From Engelhardtia mirabilis (lineage in GTDB: Bacteria; Planctomycetota; UBA1135; GCA-002686595): a stretch of 64,000 bases of DNA. Shown here piece by piece: positions 36,386 to 45,662 of the stretch. The translations under genes and the position numbers were made by a program. The stretch lies in contig NZ_CP036287.1 of assembly GCF_007748095.1 (NCBI RefSeq), positions 1,612,001 to 1,676,000 on the forward strand, written 5' to 3'. Numbering within the stretch: the first letter of the stretch is position 1; the number at the start of each line of letters is the position of its first letter. The notes below the pieces were generated by a model that saw only the letters and a list, made by a program, of their open reading frames with translations, searched no databases and was not told the DNA's origin.

Positions 36386-37090
36386 TCAGCGCGGCGCCTG
36401 GTGGGGGTGCTGCGGGTCCCCGTCCAGGTCCATGCGCGCGTGCTGCATGAAGAAGCGCCAGTGCATGGTCAGGGCGCACAGGACGGCGACGTGCCACAGC
36501 TCGTGTGCCTCGAAGACACCGGGCCACAGGTTCGGCCAGTCGAGGGCCAGCATCACGGCGCCCGCCGAGTAGGTCACCCCGCCGAGGATCAGCAGCCGCA
36601 CGTCGGCGCTCCCCGCGCGCCGCCAGACCACCAGGCCCGCAGCGCCGGCGATCCAGCCCATGGTCAGGTAGACCGAGGTGGCGATGCCCCTCGGCAACGA
36701 GTCGTAGTAGACGGCGAAGAGCGTGATCCCCGTCGCCGCGACCAGCCACATGGCAGCGAGTACGCCCCAGCGGCGGAAGCCACGGAAGAAGAAGGTCTGG
36801 ATCGGCGTGTGGGTCCCGGCGATCAGCGCGAAGATCCCGGCCTGGTCCAGGCGCCCGAGCACGTCGCGTCCGGTCGATTCCGTCGACAGCAGGTGGTAGA
36901 CGCCGCTCATCGAGAGCAGGAAGACCGAGGTGAAGGCGAAGACCGAGAGGCTGAAGGTACGCCGCCAGTCGCCGGACGCGCGGCGCAGCAGGGGCACGGT
37001 CAGGACGGCGAAGACCACGGCTCCGCCCAGATGGCTGATCGCGTTGAAGGGCTCGTGGAAGCCCGGAATCGAGGTCACCTGCGCTGTCAT
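36386..37090 (-). CDS. Hemolysin III / PAQR-family membrane protein
   Basis: 234 residues with seven predicted membrane helices. The family metal-site residues are visible: SGVYHLLSTE in helix 2 region, LDQAGIFALIAGTHTP in helix 3, and FEAHELWHVAVL (His-x3-His) in the last helix. Family members (hemolysin III, YqfA, adiponectin-receptor-like) are zinc-binding inner-membrane proteins, proposed to act as hydrolases on lipids such as ceramides. The name hemolysin is historical and does not show toxicity. It lies upstream of the cupin gene on the same strand, 124 bases apart. Confidence 0.85.
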   Translation of the reverse strand: MTAQVTSIPGFHEPFNAISHLGGAVVFAVLTVPLLRRASGDWRRTFSLSVFAFTSVFLLSMSGVYHLLSTESTGRDVLGRLDQAGIFALIAGTHTPIQTFFFRGFRRWGVLAAMWLVAATGITLFAVYYDSLPRGIATSVYLTMGWIAGAAGLVVWRRAGSADVRLLILGGVTYSAGAVMLALDWPNLWPGVFEAHELWHVAVLCALTMHWRFFMQHARMDLDGDPQHPHQAPR

Positions 37091-37148
37091 CGCCGCGAGA
37101 TGCTAACGCGGCTCGCGGCAGCGGCCGGGATCGGTCTCGGACGGGTTG

Positions 37149-38396
37149 TCAGAAGCTCGCCGGGATCAGGCTGGTCGCGCTGGGCGCCCCCAGGAAGAGT
37201 TCGAGTCCGGTACTCAGATAGAGACCCTGTAGCCACAGGTTGACGCCCGCCGCGCCCGGCACCGAGGCCACCGGAAAGGAGAAGGTCTGCTCACCGCTGG
37301 CCGGCAGGGCGCCGAGCAGCGTGAACACGCTCGTGATCGGATCCACGACGAACGGGTCGAGTTCGCCGGCGAGGGGCACCGAACCCGGACCCAGGGCGAC
37401 CGCCAGCAGCACCAGGTCCCCGCCTTCACCGGTGAGGTCGAGCTGCACCTGGCCGCCGAACCGCACCGGTGAGGACGCCACGGACGAGCGCGCCGTGCCG
37501 GGCAGGGGCAGGTGAACGCCCGCCAGCAGCTCGATCTCCTGGCCCGGGACGCCATCCACGCAGGTGGCCAGGGTCGCCTTGCCGAAGTCGCCCGCGCCGA
37601 AGGTGCAGTCCAGTGCCAGGAACGCCGGCACGGGGATCGTCGCGCTGGGCTCGAGCAGGATGCCGCTCCCGCCGTCGCCGGCGTCCTTGCACTTGGTCAT
37701 GAACTGGGTCGAGATCGTGACCCCGTTGCCCCCGTCGCCGGGCGCGAACGTGCAGCCGCTTGCGAACAGCACCCCACCTGTCACACGGGCCCCGTGCCCG
37801 CCGTGGCCGAGCTCGCCGAGGGCACCCTGGGCCCCTTGGAACAGGCTGTCGTAGGCCTGCACGAAGGCGTTGAAGGACTCCAGCCCGCTGCCGGCGCCGG
37901 GGAAGCCGGCGGGAGAACCGCGGAGCTCACAACCGGCGAACACGACCTGTGCGCAGTCGGTCAGCGCCAGGCCCTCGGGCGCGAAGCCCTGGCCGATGTT
38001 GCCGTTGCGGATCACGCAGTCGACCCACTCCACCGTGCCGAGGGTCGAGGTCACGCTCGAGCCCGGCTCGAACAGGGGCGTGCGCAGCTCCAGACCGCGG
38101 ATCAGGATGTCCTGGCCGGCCGCCGTGCCCGAGATCTCGGCGCGCCCGACGACGACCGGCGCGGCCCCGGTGTCGGCGACGATCGTGAGCCCCTTGGCGC
38201 TGATCGTGAAGCTCGAGTAGGTGCCGTCCTCGACCAGGATCAGGTCGCCGTCCTGGGCCGCGAAGATCGCCTCCTGCAGGTCGGTGAAGGCACCGGGCGC
38301 GCCGCTGGCGTCGACCACGTGCACCTGTCCGAGGGCGAGGGCCGCCGCGGGGAACGCGAACATCGACGTCAGGGCGAGGACCTGGATCGAGGGCAT
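37149..38396 (-). CDS. Secreted right-handed beta-helix protein
   Basis: 415 residues with a signal peptide (MPSIQVLALTSMFAFPAAAL). The opening VHVVDASGAPGAFTDLQEAI followed by DGDLILVEDGTYSSFTISAKGLTIVAD is the standard N-terminal coil of pectate-lyase-like beta-helices. Successive coils follow (DILIRGLELRTPLF, VEWVDCVIRNGN, VVFAGCELRGS, VLFASGCTF). The last about 100 residues form a separate beta-sandwich (VLLAVALGPGSVPL ... LWLQGLYLSTGLELFLG). It is probably a surface or exported carbohydrate-associated protein, with no catalytic residues identified. A decayed relative lies at 51.3-52.0 kb. Confidence 0.8.
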   Translation of the reverse strand: MPSIQVLALTSMFAFPAAALALGQVHVVDASGAPGAFTDLQEAIFAAQDGDLILVEDGTYSSFTISAKGLTIVADTGAAPVVVGRAEISGTAAGQDILIRGLELRTPLFEPGSSVTSTLGTVEWVDCVIRNGNIGQGFAPEGLALTDCAQVVFAGCELRGSPAGFPGAGSGLESFNAFVQAYDSLFQGAQGALGELGHGGHGARVTGGVLFASGCTFAPGDGGNGVTISTQFMTKCKDAGDGGSGILLEPSATIPVPAFLALDCTFGAGDFGKATLATCVDGVPGQEIELLAGVHLPLPGTARSSVASSPVRFGGQVQLDLTGEGGDLVLLAVALGPGSVPLAGELDPFVVDPITSVFTLLGALPASGEQTFSFPVASVPGAAGVNLWLQGLYLSTGLELFLGAPSATSLIPASF

Positions 38397-38537
38397 GGTC
38401 GGGCCTGGGGTTGGATCGGTGGGACGGATCGGTCGGTCGCCAGTCTAGGGCCGGCGCGCGCGCGCACTCTTGCAGGAGTTCTACCCGGGCCCGCGGTCAG
38501 GCGCGCTAGGCTCGCGCGGCCGCCTGGCACCCTGACC

Positions 38538-40484
38538 ATGGGCACGAATCGAACCCCGACCCTGCTTCTTCTGGCCCTGGCGGCCCTGGTACTCGGTGGC
38601 GCCTGGTGGTTCATCGACGGCAGGGACAGTGAACCGTCACAGCCCGGCCCGACGCCTGCGATCGAGTCGGTCGGCGGGGCGGAGCGCTCGGACCCGCCGC
38701 TGAGCGCGCCAGCTTCGACCGCGATCGAGGGGGCGCGCGGGCAGCTCCCGGCCGAGGCCACACGCGCATCCGAAGCGCCGGACCCCAACCAGGCGTCCCC
38801 GAACGTGCACCCGCAGCGACGTTTCCGGGTTCACGTCCTCGACCAGGACGGCGCGGTGCATGGGGCCGAGAGCGGGACCTTGACCGTCAACGTGTGGCAT
38901 GACGACGTCGGGGACTACGTCGACGTGCAGGTGCGGGAGGGGCTCTTCAGCCTCGACGAAGCGCCCGACACTCGCGTCACCGCCAACTCCGGTCAACTCG
39001 GCGGCCGGGGCGTGCTGCCTGTCGAGCCCGACGCCGCCGATCAAGCGCCCGACCTGCTCCTGGTCCGCTGGTTGCCCGCGACCACCCTGCGCGTGGTCGA
39101 CGCGGGCAGTGGCGCCGACCTCTCGAGCGTGGAGCTCTACCCGCGCGGCGGCATGCGCCTGATGCTGCCCTTGCACCCCGGACCGGTGGCGCCGGAATTG
39201 TTGATGCACGGCGACTCGCCGATCGAGTTGGAGCTTTCCGACTTCCAGTTCGCGAGTCCCCTGGCCGCGGTCTACGCGCGCACCGCGGCCCACGCCTGGG
39301 GCTTGACCCAGGTCGACCTGCAACGGGGCGGCGAGACGCGCCTGGCGTTGATCCCCGGCGGCGACCTGGAGGTGAGCCTCGTGGGCGATCGGCCGGCACC
39401 GGGCTCCTTCGTGCGGGTGCGGATCCGCGAGGGCGCGCCGCCCATCGCCGAGGCGATGATCCTCGGCGAGGGGCGGCCCGTGACCTTCACCGGCATGCCC
39501 GTGGGCGACCTCTTCGTCACGGTGGAACTCGGCGATCGGAGCGCGAAGCCCGTGCTCCAGGGTCAGGGGCAGGTGGAGATCGTCGCCGGCGCCATGTCGC
39601 GCCTTCAGATCACGGTCGAGCGTCCGGCCGACGTCGAGCCCGCGCCCCTCGCTGGCGTCGTCGTGCTCCCGCCGGGTTGGGAACTCGATGCGAAGGTCCT
39701 CGCGCTCGGACTCGTCGGTGGATCCATCTTCGACCCGCAGGAGAACTTCAACCTCGACCTGCCCGCCGAGCCCCGCCTCGGTACCCAGGACGAGTACCCC
39801 TTCGACGCGGGCCTGCTGCGGCCGGGTCGCTGGGTGCTCTCGATCGATCCCTTGGGGATCGCCATGGCCGTAGACCTTCCGCCCGAGGGTCTGCGCGACG
39901 TGCGCTTCGAGGTCGGCGCGCCGGGGGAACTCTTGGTGCGCGTGGTCGACTCCCAGTCGGGTCTCGAGCTCACGCCGCTGAGCCTGACCTGGCACACGCC
40001 GCGCCCGGAGAACTCGGGCGGCTTCTCGTCCAGGGGCGCGGTCTACGACGAGGAGCGCGGCGGCTACGTGATCCGCGCGCCCATCGGCGAGCTCGTGATC
40101 TCGGCCCTCTTGGACGGCTACGCCGCCCCCGACGAGACGGTCACCGTGGGACCGGGCTCGCGCGTGCACGTGCTCGAGCTGGAACGCCTGCAGGGGGTGC
40201 GGATCGTCGCGCGCGAGGGGGAGCGGGAGTTCCCGGTGAACCCCTGGAAGACGACCGTGCGTGCGATCGACCACGAAGGTCGCATGACGACCGCCGGGCA
40301 GACCAGCACACTCGGTGGCGATGGCTCGGCAGTGGGGTTCGCCGCCGTGTACGTGGACCGTCCGGGCGAGTACGGCGTGACGGTCCCCGCGATCCCCGGC
40401 TTCCTGCCCCCGGGCGAGCGGGTCGTGGAGGTCCGCGCCCACGAGTTGACCGAGCTGGTGATCGAGCTCGAGCGCGAGCCCTGA
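38538..40484 (+). CDS. Membrane-anchored protein with carboxypeptidase-regulatory-like domains
   Basis: 648 residues. One N-terminal helix (TPTLLLLALAALVLGGAWWF) acts as a signal anchor, followed by a Pro/Ser/Ala linker to about residue 90. The rest is beta-sandwich sequence with carboxypeptidase-D regulatory-like features (for example LRVVDAGSGADLSSVELY, LLVRVVDSQSGLELTPLSL, GYAAPDETVTVGPGSRVHVL), repeated three to four times. Such domains are structural modules in surface proteins. The start was set by the hydrophobic segment; the long open frame upstream is antisense to the beta-helix gene. The esterase gene follows 38 bases later. Confidence 0.75.
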   Translation: MGTNRTPTLLLLALAALVLGGAWWFIDGRDSEPSQPGPTPAIESVGGAERSDPPLSAPASTAIEGARGQLPAEATRASEAPDPNQASPNVHPQRRFRVHVLDQDGAVHGAESGTLTVNVWHDDVGDYVDVQVREGLFSLDEAPDTRVTANSGQLGGRGVLPVEPDAADQAPDLLLVRWLPATTLRVVDAGSGADLSSVELYPRGGMRLMLPLHPGPVAPELLMHGDSPIELELSDFQFASPLAAVYARTAAHAWGLTQVDLQRGGETRLALIPGGDLEVSLVGDRPAPGSFVRVRIREGAPPIAEAMILGEGRPVTFTGMPVGDLFVTVELGDRSAKPVLQGQGQVEIVAGAMSRLQITVERPADVEPAPLAGVVVLPPGWELDAKVLALGLVGGSIFDPQENFNLDLPAEPRLGTQDEYPFDAGLLRPGRWVLSIDPLGIAMAVDLPPEGLRDVRFEVGAPGELLVRVVDSQSGLELTPLSLTWHTPRPENSGGFSSRGAVYDEERGGYVIRAPIGELVISALLDGYAAPDETVTVGPGSRVHVLELERLQGVRIVAREGEREFPVNPWKTTVRAIDHEGRMTTAGQTSTLGGDGSAVGFAAVYVDRPGEYGVTVPAIPGFLPPGERVVEVRAHELTELVIELEREP

Positions 40485-40522
40485 AGCCTGCTGCTCGGGC
40501 GCGCGCGGCGTAGAGTGCCTGG

Positions 40523-41848
40523 ATGCTCAGCCTCGCCCTCGCCCTGACGCTGCTCGCGCCCCCCGTTCAGGAATCCGCCCCCGCGCCGACCAAGGTCTTC
40601 CTGCTCGCCGGTCAGTCGAACATGGAGGGCTACACCAGCTCCGCGTGGGTGCGCGAGTACGCCCCCGAGTTGGTCGAGCCGCGCGACGACGTGTGGTGTT
40701 CCTGGCGCGGTGCGTGCGGCCCCCTCGCGCCGGGTACCGGCTATGAAGTCGGGCTCGAGCTGAGCCTCGGCCGCGCCCTCGGCGAGCGCTTCGAGGCCCC
40801 GGTGCTGCTGGTCAAGGTCGCCGTGGGCGGCACGACCCTGAGCGACGACTGGCGTCCGCCGAGCACCGTCGCCCGCGTGGGCGGGGAGATCGGCTACCTC
40901 TACAAGGCCATGGCCCAGCGCCTGCGCCGCGTCCTGTCACAACCCCAAGCTGCCTGCCCCGAGGCCCTGGCCGGCGGCTCCTTCGAGCTGGGCGGCTTCG
41001 TCTGGCTGCAAGGGGAGAGCGACAGCTTCGAGGGGCGCGAGCATGGTTACGAGGCCTCCCTGCGCGAGCTGATCGCCGACGTGCGCGCGGCGACGGCGAC
41101 GCCTGCCCTGCCGGTAGTGGTCGTCCAGATCAACGACTCCGGAGCCTGGGACGACAACGGCGGCGGCGGTCCGGTGGTGCGTGCGGCCCAGGCGGACGTG
41201 GTCGCGGCGGACCCCCGTGCGGCGCTGGTGGTCACGTCCGACCTGGACCCGGGCTACCACTACACCGACGGCGACCACGTCACGATCGGCTACCGCGTGG
41301 CGCAGGCCCTGTGGCCCCTGTTGGAGGTGCCTGCGCCCACCGATCTGGAGGCGCTGCACGCCGCTTGGGCCGAGCAGGAACGGCTGTTCTTCCCCGGCCG
41401 CGGCCCGCGCCCGCCGCTTCCGCAGCTGCACCTCTCGGACCTCGATTGGCTCTCGGCCACCTCCGGCTGGGGCGGCGATCCGCGCCGCGACCAATCGATC
41501 GAAGGCCGGCCCCTGTCGCTCGACGGCGAGGCCTTCGCCAGGGGCATCGGCACCCACGCCGAGTCGGACATCGTGTTCGCGCTCGAGCCCGGATATGGCC
41601 GTTTCGTCGCCGTCGCCGGCCTCGACGACGAGGTCGCCGGACGCGCGGTCTGCAGCGTGGTGTTCCAGGTCTTGATCGACGGTGAGGTCGCGGTGAGCTC
41701 GCCGACGCTCCGCACCCAGGAACGCTGGCACTTCGACCTGCCGATCTTCGAGGGCGCGGAACAACTCACGCTGAGGGTGTTGGAGGCCGATTCCGGCATC
41801 GACAGCGACCATGCGGATTGGGTCGACTGCGGCTTCATCGCGCGTTGA
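40523..41848 (+). CDS. SASA-type carbohydrate esterase with NPCBM-like domain
   Basis: 441 residues with a short signal peptide (MLSLALALTLLAPPVQ). The esterase domain shows the family's nucleophile motif FLLAGQSNMEGY (S about 32), the oxyanion-loop region WLQGESDS and the Asp/His pair in DGDHVTIGY. These match sialate O-acetylesterase-like (SASA, CE6) enzymes, which remove acetyl groups from sugars. From about residue 305 a second domain (WLSATSGWGGDPRRDQSIEG ... FARGIGTHAESDIVF) matches NPCBM/galactose-binding modules. It is probably secreted and acts on polysaccharides, in line with the polysaccharide-degrading habit of planctomycetes. Confidence 0.88.
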   Translation: MLSLALALTLLAPPVQESAPAPTKVFLLAGQSNMEGYTSSAWVREYAPELVEPRDDVWCSWRGACGPLAPGTGYEVGLELSLGRALGERFEAPVLLVKVAVGGTTLSDDWRPPSTVARVGGEIGYLYKAMAQRLRRVLSQPQAACPEALAGGSFELGGFVWLQGESDSFEGREHGYEASLRELIADVRAATATPALPVVVVQINDSGAWDDNGGGGPVVRAAQADVVAADPRAALVVTSDLDPGYHYTDGDHVTIGYRVAQALWPLLEVPAPTDLEALHAAWAEQERLFFPGRGPRPPLPQLHLSDLDWLSATSGWGGDPRRDQSIEGRPLSLDGEAFARGIGTHAESDIVFALEPGYGRFVAVAGLDDEVAGRAVCSVVFQVLIDGEVAVSSPTLRTQERWHFDLPIFEGAEQLTLRVLEADSGIDSDHADWVDCGFIAR

Positions 41849-41914
41849 TCCTTCTTGGCATCCGAACGCTCGAGCGTCGACGACTCGATCTGTCGACGCC
41901 CATCGGCGGTGTCC

Positions 41915-42904
41915 TCAGGGAGCCGGGTTCAACAGGAGGGCCGCGCGCCGCATGGCGTCCGCGACCCGTTGGGCTGCCTCACTGTCGGCGTGGGAAACGC
42001 GCAGGTCGTGGCCGACCTGGAAGTAGCCGTCCCCGATGCCCAGGCGTTCGCGCTCCCGGGCGAAGCGCCGCTTGAGAGACTCGTCGCCGAGGGGCAGTTC
42101 GTGGCAAGCCTTGCAGTTGCCGAACAGGGCCCGGCGCGCGTCGCGGTCCATCAGTCCCCCTGCATCGGCCACCATCGCCGCAGTCGAACGGGAGTCGAGG
42201 GCGAGCTCCACGAAACGCGCGGCGCCGTCGTCGAGCAGGGCTGCCACCGGCGTCGCGAGCTCGGCGACCCGGCCGTACCGATCGGCCAGCATCTCCGCTC
42301 GCTCCTTCAGCGTGAGCGGGTTGGTGTCCGCGGGGATGTTGAAGACCGAGGCCTGCTCGTGCATGCAGGCGAGCAGGTCGAGTAGGGCCACGGTCAACCG
42401 CGCGTCGTCACTGTCGTCGCCCTCGCAGCGCTGCCGAATCGTCGCCAGCTCCGTTCGCGGCCGAGCGTCCGACAGCCGCGGCAGCCGGGCGAAGCGCAGG
42501 TTGGCGGCGAAGCTCGCCCAAGCCTCGATCGGTTGCGTGGAAGCGTCGACCACGGCGGCGCCGGCGAAGGCGCGCTCCTGGTCCAAGGCCAGGATCGCCG
42601 TGGCGGCCGGCGCCAACCCTTCGAGGGGCTGGCAGGCGATCACGAGCGACGTCGAATCGGCGGGCGGAGCGAGCCGCGCCCGGAACAACCGCACCTCGCC
42701 CGTCGAGGTGGTCCCGGTGGCACGGTCCACCTGGGCCAAGCGCGCCTCGCTGGCGGGCTCCATCGGCGCGAACTCGACAAGTTCGAGACCGAGGGCGGCG
42801 CCAATCCGCTCGCACTCATCGGCGCCATCGGGTTCCGCGGGTCGCAGGGCGAGCAGCGGCGGCAGGGCGGAACACAGGAGCAGGCAACTGAGGGCGCTCT
42901 TCAT
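41915..42904 (-). CDS. Exported monohaem c-type cytochrome-like protein
   Basis: 329 residues with a signal peptide (MKSALSCLLLCSALPPLLAL). One haem c attachment motif, CKACH (residues 264-268), lies in the C-terminal helical region, preceded by ALFGNCKACHELPLGDESL, as in helical cytochromes. The N-terminal 150 residues are beta-rich with no clear domain. Electron transfer or peroxide-related function in the periplasm is possible but not specified by the sequence. It converges with the esterase gene and is divergent from the SGNH gene. Confidence 0.65.
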   Translation of the reverse strand: MKSALSCLLLCSALPPLLALRPAEPDGADECERIGAALGLELVEFAPMEPASEARLAQVDRATGTTSTGEVRLFRARLAPPADSTSLVIACQPLEGLAPAATAILALDQERAFAGAAVVDASTQPIEAWASFAANLRFARLPRLSDARPRTELATIRQRCEGDDSDDARLTVALLDLLACMHEQASVFNIPADTNPLTLKERAEMLADRYGRVAELATPVAALLDDGAARFVELALDSRSTAAMVADAGGLMDRDARRALFGNCKACHELPLGDESLKRRFARERERLGIGDGYFQVGHDLRVSHADSEAAQRVADAMRRAALLLNPAP

Positions 42905-43088
42905 CGGTGGTCGGGGTCGGGCGGCCGGGGGAATCCAGGGTGGCGGCCCACGCTAACCGCGGCGGATTCGCCAGGGGTCCGCCGATCTCCGAGCCTTCTG
43001 GTCCGCGGATCTGCCGCGGACCGCGGCTTCGAGCCTGCCGCCGTGGGATAGGCTCGACGCTCGGCCGCGCGCGCGCCGCCCCATTGCC

Positions 43089-44573
43089 ATGGCACGAGCA
43101 CCCATTCCGCAGGCGCAACGACGGTCGACGCCGAGTGCCACGACCGCGGGTACGGCCCTCGCGGTGGGGCCGCGCACGATCAGCTTCGTGGGGCTGCTCC
43201 TGCTCGCCGAGTTCGCGCTGAGACACCTGGGCGGCTACGGGCTCCAGACCCTGTTCGAGAATTCGCCGCGCTACAGCTGGCAGTTGATCCCGCACCAGGC
43301 GCGGCTCGGGCAGACCCTGCGGGTGCGGGAGTACGTCAACGGTCAGGGCTTTCGGGACGGTCGCGACTGGTCCGAGCTGTTGGCGCCCGATGGGGGGGCA
43401 GGGCCGCTGCGGGTCGCCGTGCTCGGCAACTCGCTGACCTACGGAACTGGCGTCGAGGTCGAGCAGACCTGGCCCCGCGTCTTGGAGGCCGCGCTGGACG
43501 GAGCCCTGGGTCCGGGGCGCGACGCGGTCGTGATGAACTTCGCGGTCGCCGGCTACACCTTCGAGCAGATGGCGCGCGTGTTCGACGACCAGGTAGCACC
43601 GGGCCAGCCGGCGTTGGTCCTGTGGCCCGTCACCGCGCGGGACATGGGGCTGATGGCACCGACCCGGGAGTTGGCCGACTATCCCCTGCGACGCCTGGTG
43701 GTACGGACCGCGATCCACGACATGCTGCTCGACTCGCTCCTACGTAACCGCATCGCAGACATCCGCAGCGAGCCCGAGCCCGGTGCGGACGGGGTGCGTC
43801 GGGGGTTCTGGGTGGCGTTGCTGGACGCCACTTCGGCCGTGATCGCGGACGAGCTCGAGGCCGGGGTCCAGGCAGCGGCGATCGCGCAGCTGAAGGCAGC
43901 GGTCGGGGTCGCCTGCGCCGGCGCGCCGGAGACGGACGTGCCGGGCATCCTGGTGTCGGTCTTCGAGCGCTTCGCGCGCGATTGGGCACCGGACGACGCG
44001 CGTGGGCTGCTGCTCTCCCTGTGGTCGGCGTTCGAGTCCAGCACGCCCGCCGAGGTGTGGGACTTCATGCACCACGACTTCATCCAGGACCCACACGCGG
44101 CGCGCCACGCCGGGCTGCGGCGGATCCGCGGCGCGCGCCTGGCGGAGATCGTGGAGCGGGTAGAGGGTTGGGGCGGAGGTCTGGTCGTGATCGGTCTGCC
44201 GACCACCGACCAACTGGTCAGCGAGGCACCTGGTCCGACGGCCTACTGGCGCGACGAGTGGCTGCCCGCCCTTGCGTCCGATGGCGCGAGCGCGAGGGTC
44301 GTGGACGCGGCGGCGGCCTTCGACGCACCGATGGCCGAGCTCGCCGCGGCGATCCGCGAGCGGGGTTACGTGCGCGCGGGCGAGATCGAGCGAGTCACGG
44401 CCGACTACGCGGGGTCGGGGTCGACCTTGGTGCAGCTCGACGATCCGTGGCACTACAACGCCGACGGGCACCGCTTGGTGGCTGCGGCGGTCGCGCGGGT
44501 CGTCGGACCGCTGCTCGACCTCGAGCTCCCCACGACGGACGGCGAGGCGACCACGGCCCGGACCGCGGACTGA
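43089..44573 (+). CDS. Membrane-anchored SGNH-hydrolase-like protein
   Basis: 494 residues. An N-terminal helix (about residues 29-46) anchors the protein. Block I of the SGNH family reads VAVLGNSLTYGTGV (GNS in place of GDS), with the candidate nucleophile Ser at about 116. Block V reads DDPWHYNADGHRLVA, with the Asp-x2-His pair near residue 458. The length is about twice a simple SGNH esterase, with a helical insertion between (about 230-330). Such membrane-linked SGNH proteins often deacylate or acylate exopolysaccharides. The substrate is unknown. Confidence 0.7.
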   Translation: MARAPIPQAQRRSTPSATTAGTALAVGPRTISFVGLLLLAEFALRHLGGYGLQTLFENSPRYSWQLIPHQARLGQTLRVREYVNGQGFRDGRDWSELLAPDGGAGPLRVAVLGNSLTYGTGVEVEQTWPRVLEAALDGALGPGRDAVVMNFAVAGYTFEQMARVFDDQVAPGQPALVLWPVTARDMGLMAPTRELADYPLRRLVVRTAIHDMLLDSLLRNRIADIRSEPEPGADGVRRGFWVALLDATSAVIADELEAGVQAAAIAQLKAAVGVACAGAPETDVPGILVSVFERFARDWAPDDARGLLLSLWSAFESSTPAEVWDFMHHDFIQDPHAARHAGLRRIRGARLAEIVERVEGWGGGLVVIGLPTTDQLVSEAPGPTAYWRDEWLPALASDGASARVVDAAAAFDAPMAELAAAIRERGYVRAGEIERVTADYAGSGSTLVQLDDPWHYNADGHRLVAAAVARVVGPLLDLELPTTDGEATTARTAD

Positions 44574-44607
44574 CCGGGTGGGTCGAGACGTGCCGTCCGC
44601 CTCGGCC

Positions 44608-44628
44608 AATACTTAGGTATTGACCTAA
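44608..44628. promoter_or_regulatory. Probable ArsR operator (overlapping palindromes)
   Basis: Two overlapping perfect inverted repeats: AATAC-TTAG-GTATT (44608-44621) and TTAGGT-ATTG-ACCTAA (44613-44628). They are AT-rich in a GC-rich setting and lie upstream of the ArsR gene, overlapping its likely -35 element. This is the expected position for autorepression by the ArsR protein. Confidence 0.7.
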
Positions 44629-44648
44629 CTGAAGTCGCGGGGCAGTAT
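44620..44648 (+). promoter_or_regulatory. Probable sigma-70-type promoter of the ArsR/SRPBCC operon
   Basis: A -35 element TTGACC (44620-44625) and a -10 element CAGTAT (44643-44648) are separated by 17 bases. Transcription would begin about 44654-44656, next to the GTG start at 44657, so the message would be leaderless or nearly so. The -35 overlaps the palindromic operator. Confidence 0.6.
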
Positions 44649-44656
44649 CGCTCCCC

Positions 44657-44992
44657 GTGAGCCCCGCCACCGAGTCCCTCGACCGAGTCTTCCAGGCCCT
44701 GGCCAACCCCACGCGACGAGCGGTGGTGGTGCGCCTGGGACGCGGACCGGCCCCGGTCAGCGAACTCGCGGCGCCCTTCGACATGTCCATGCCCGCCTTC
44801 TTGCAGCACATCCAGGTGCTGGAGGCCAGCGGCGTGGTGCGCACGAAGAAGCGTGGGCGAGTACGGACCGTGAGCGTGGTGCCGGCGCGCCTGACGAAGG
44901 CCAGCGCCTGGCTCGAACAGCAGCGCAGCCTCTGGGAGGCGCGCCTCGATCAACTCGACGATTACCTCGGAGAGATGCAGGCGAACCCATGA
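44657..44992 (+). CDS. ArsR-family winged-helix repressor
   Basis: 111 residues starting with GTG. The sequence VFQALANPTRRAVVVRLGRG followed by SELAAPFDMSMPAFLQHIQV and VRTKKRGRVRTVSV is a typical ArsR/SdpR winged helix-turn-helix. No metal-binding cysteine pair is present, as in the subgroup that pairs with SRPBCC (AHSA1-like) proteins. It overlaps the SRPBCC gene by ATGA, so the two are co-translated. It probably represses its own operon by binding the palindromes overlapping the -35 box. The inducing signal is unknown. Confidence 0.9.
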   Translation: MSPATESLDRVFQALANPTRRAVVVRLGRGPAPVSELAAPFDMSMPAFLQHIQVLEASGVVRTKKRGRVRTVSVVPARLTKASAWLEQQRSLWEARLDQLDDYLGEMQANP

Positions 44993-45486
44993 GCGAACTA
45001 CCCGTGACGGACCCCGAGTTGGACCTCGTCCTCGAGCGCGTCGTCGACGTGCCGCCCGAGTTGGTTTGGAGGGCCTGGACCGAGCCCGAGCACCTCAAGC
45101 GTTGGTTCACGCCCGCGCCCTGGACCACGGTCGAGTGCGAGATCGACCTGCGGCCTGGCGGCGCCTTCTCCACCGTGATGCGTTCGCCCGGGGGCGAGGA
45201 GTTCCCCAACGAGGGCTGCTATCTGGAGGTGGTTCCAGCGAGACGCCTGGTGTGGACCAACAGCCTCATTCCGGGCTACCGTCCCGCGCTGCTGGATCGG
45301 CAGGACGACATGTCCTTCGCCTTCACTGCGTTCATCTTGCTGGCACCCGAGGGGACCGGTACCCGGTACACGGCCATCGCCATGCACTCGACGGCTGCGA
45401 CGTGCTCGAAGCACGAGCAGCTGGGCTTTCACGAGGGTTGGGGCAAGGCACTCGACCAACTGGTGGCCTTGGCGAAGTCCATGTGA
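44989..45486 (+). CDS. SRPBCC (AHSA1-like) family protein
   Basis: 165 residues. The START-like fold is recognised from the N-terminal ELDLVLERVVDVPPELVWRAWTEPEHLKRWF, the RPGGAF turn, and the long C-terminal helix FHEGWGKALDQLVALAK. Proteins of this kind bind hydrophobic ligands in a deep cavity and are commonly encoded with ArsR repressors. Second gene of that operon (ATGA overlap). The ligand is unknown. Confidence 0.9.
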   Translation: MSELPVTDPELDLVLERVVDVPPELVWRAWTEPEHLKRWFTPAPWTTVECEIDLRPGGAFSTVMRSPGGEEFPNEGCYLEVVPARRLVWTNSLIPGYRPALLDRQDDMSFAFTAFILLAPEGTGTRYTAIAMHSTAATCSKHEQLGFHEGWGKALDQLVALAKSM

Positions 45487-45662
45487 GCCGGGAGGGCGTC
45501 GGGGTCGAAGGTCCCATTGGAGGGGTCGACCCCGGCGCCCCCGCGGCCCGCGGGGTCTGCTAGGGTCGTGCCTCGGGGGTGTGACGATCGAGCTCCTGTA
45601 GCAGCTCAGACGCCTGCTCCCTCTTGCCCCCGGGGTCACGGCCCCGCAGCCTTGGAGTTCCC

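Noticed and set aside
41866..41877. Palindrome ACGCTCGAGCGT between convergent genes
   Set aside because: A 12-base self-complementary word without loop; too short to support as a terminator or operator.
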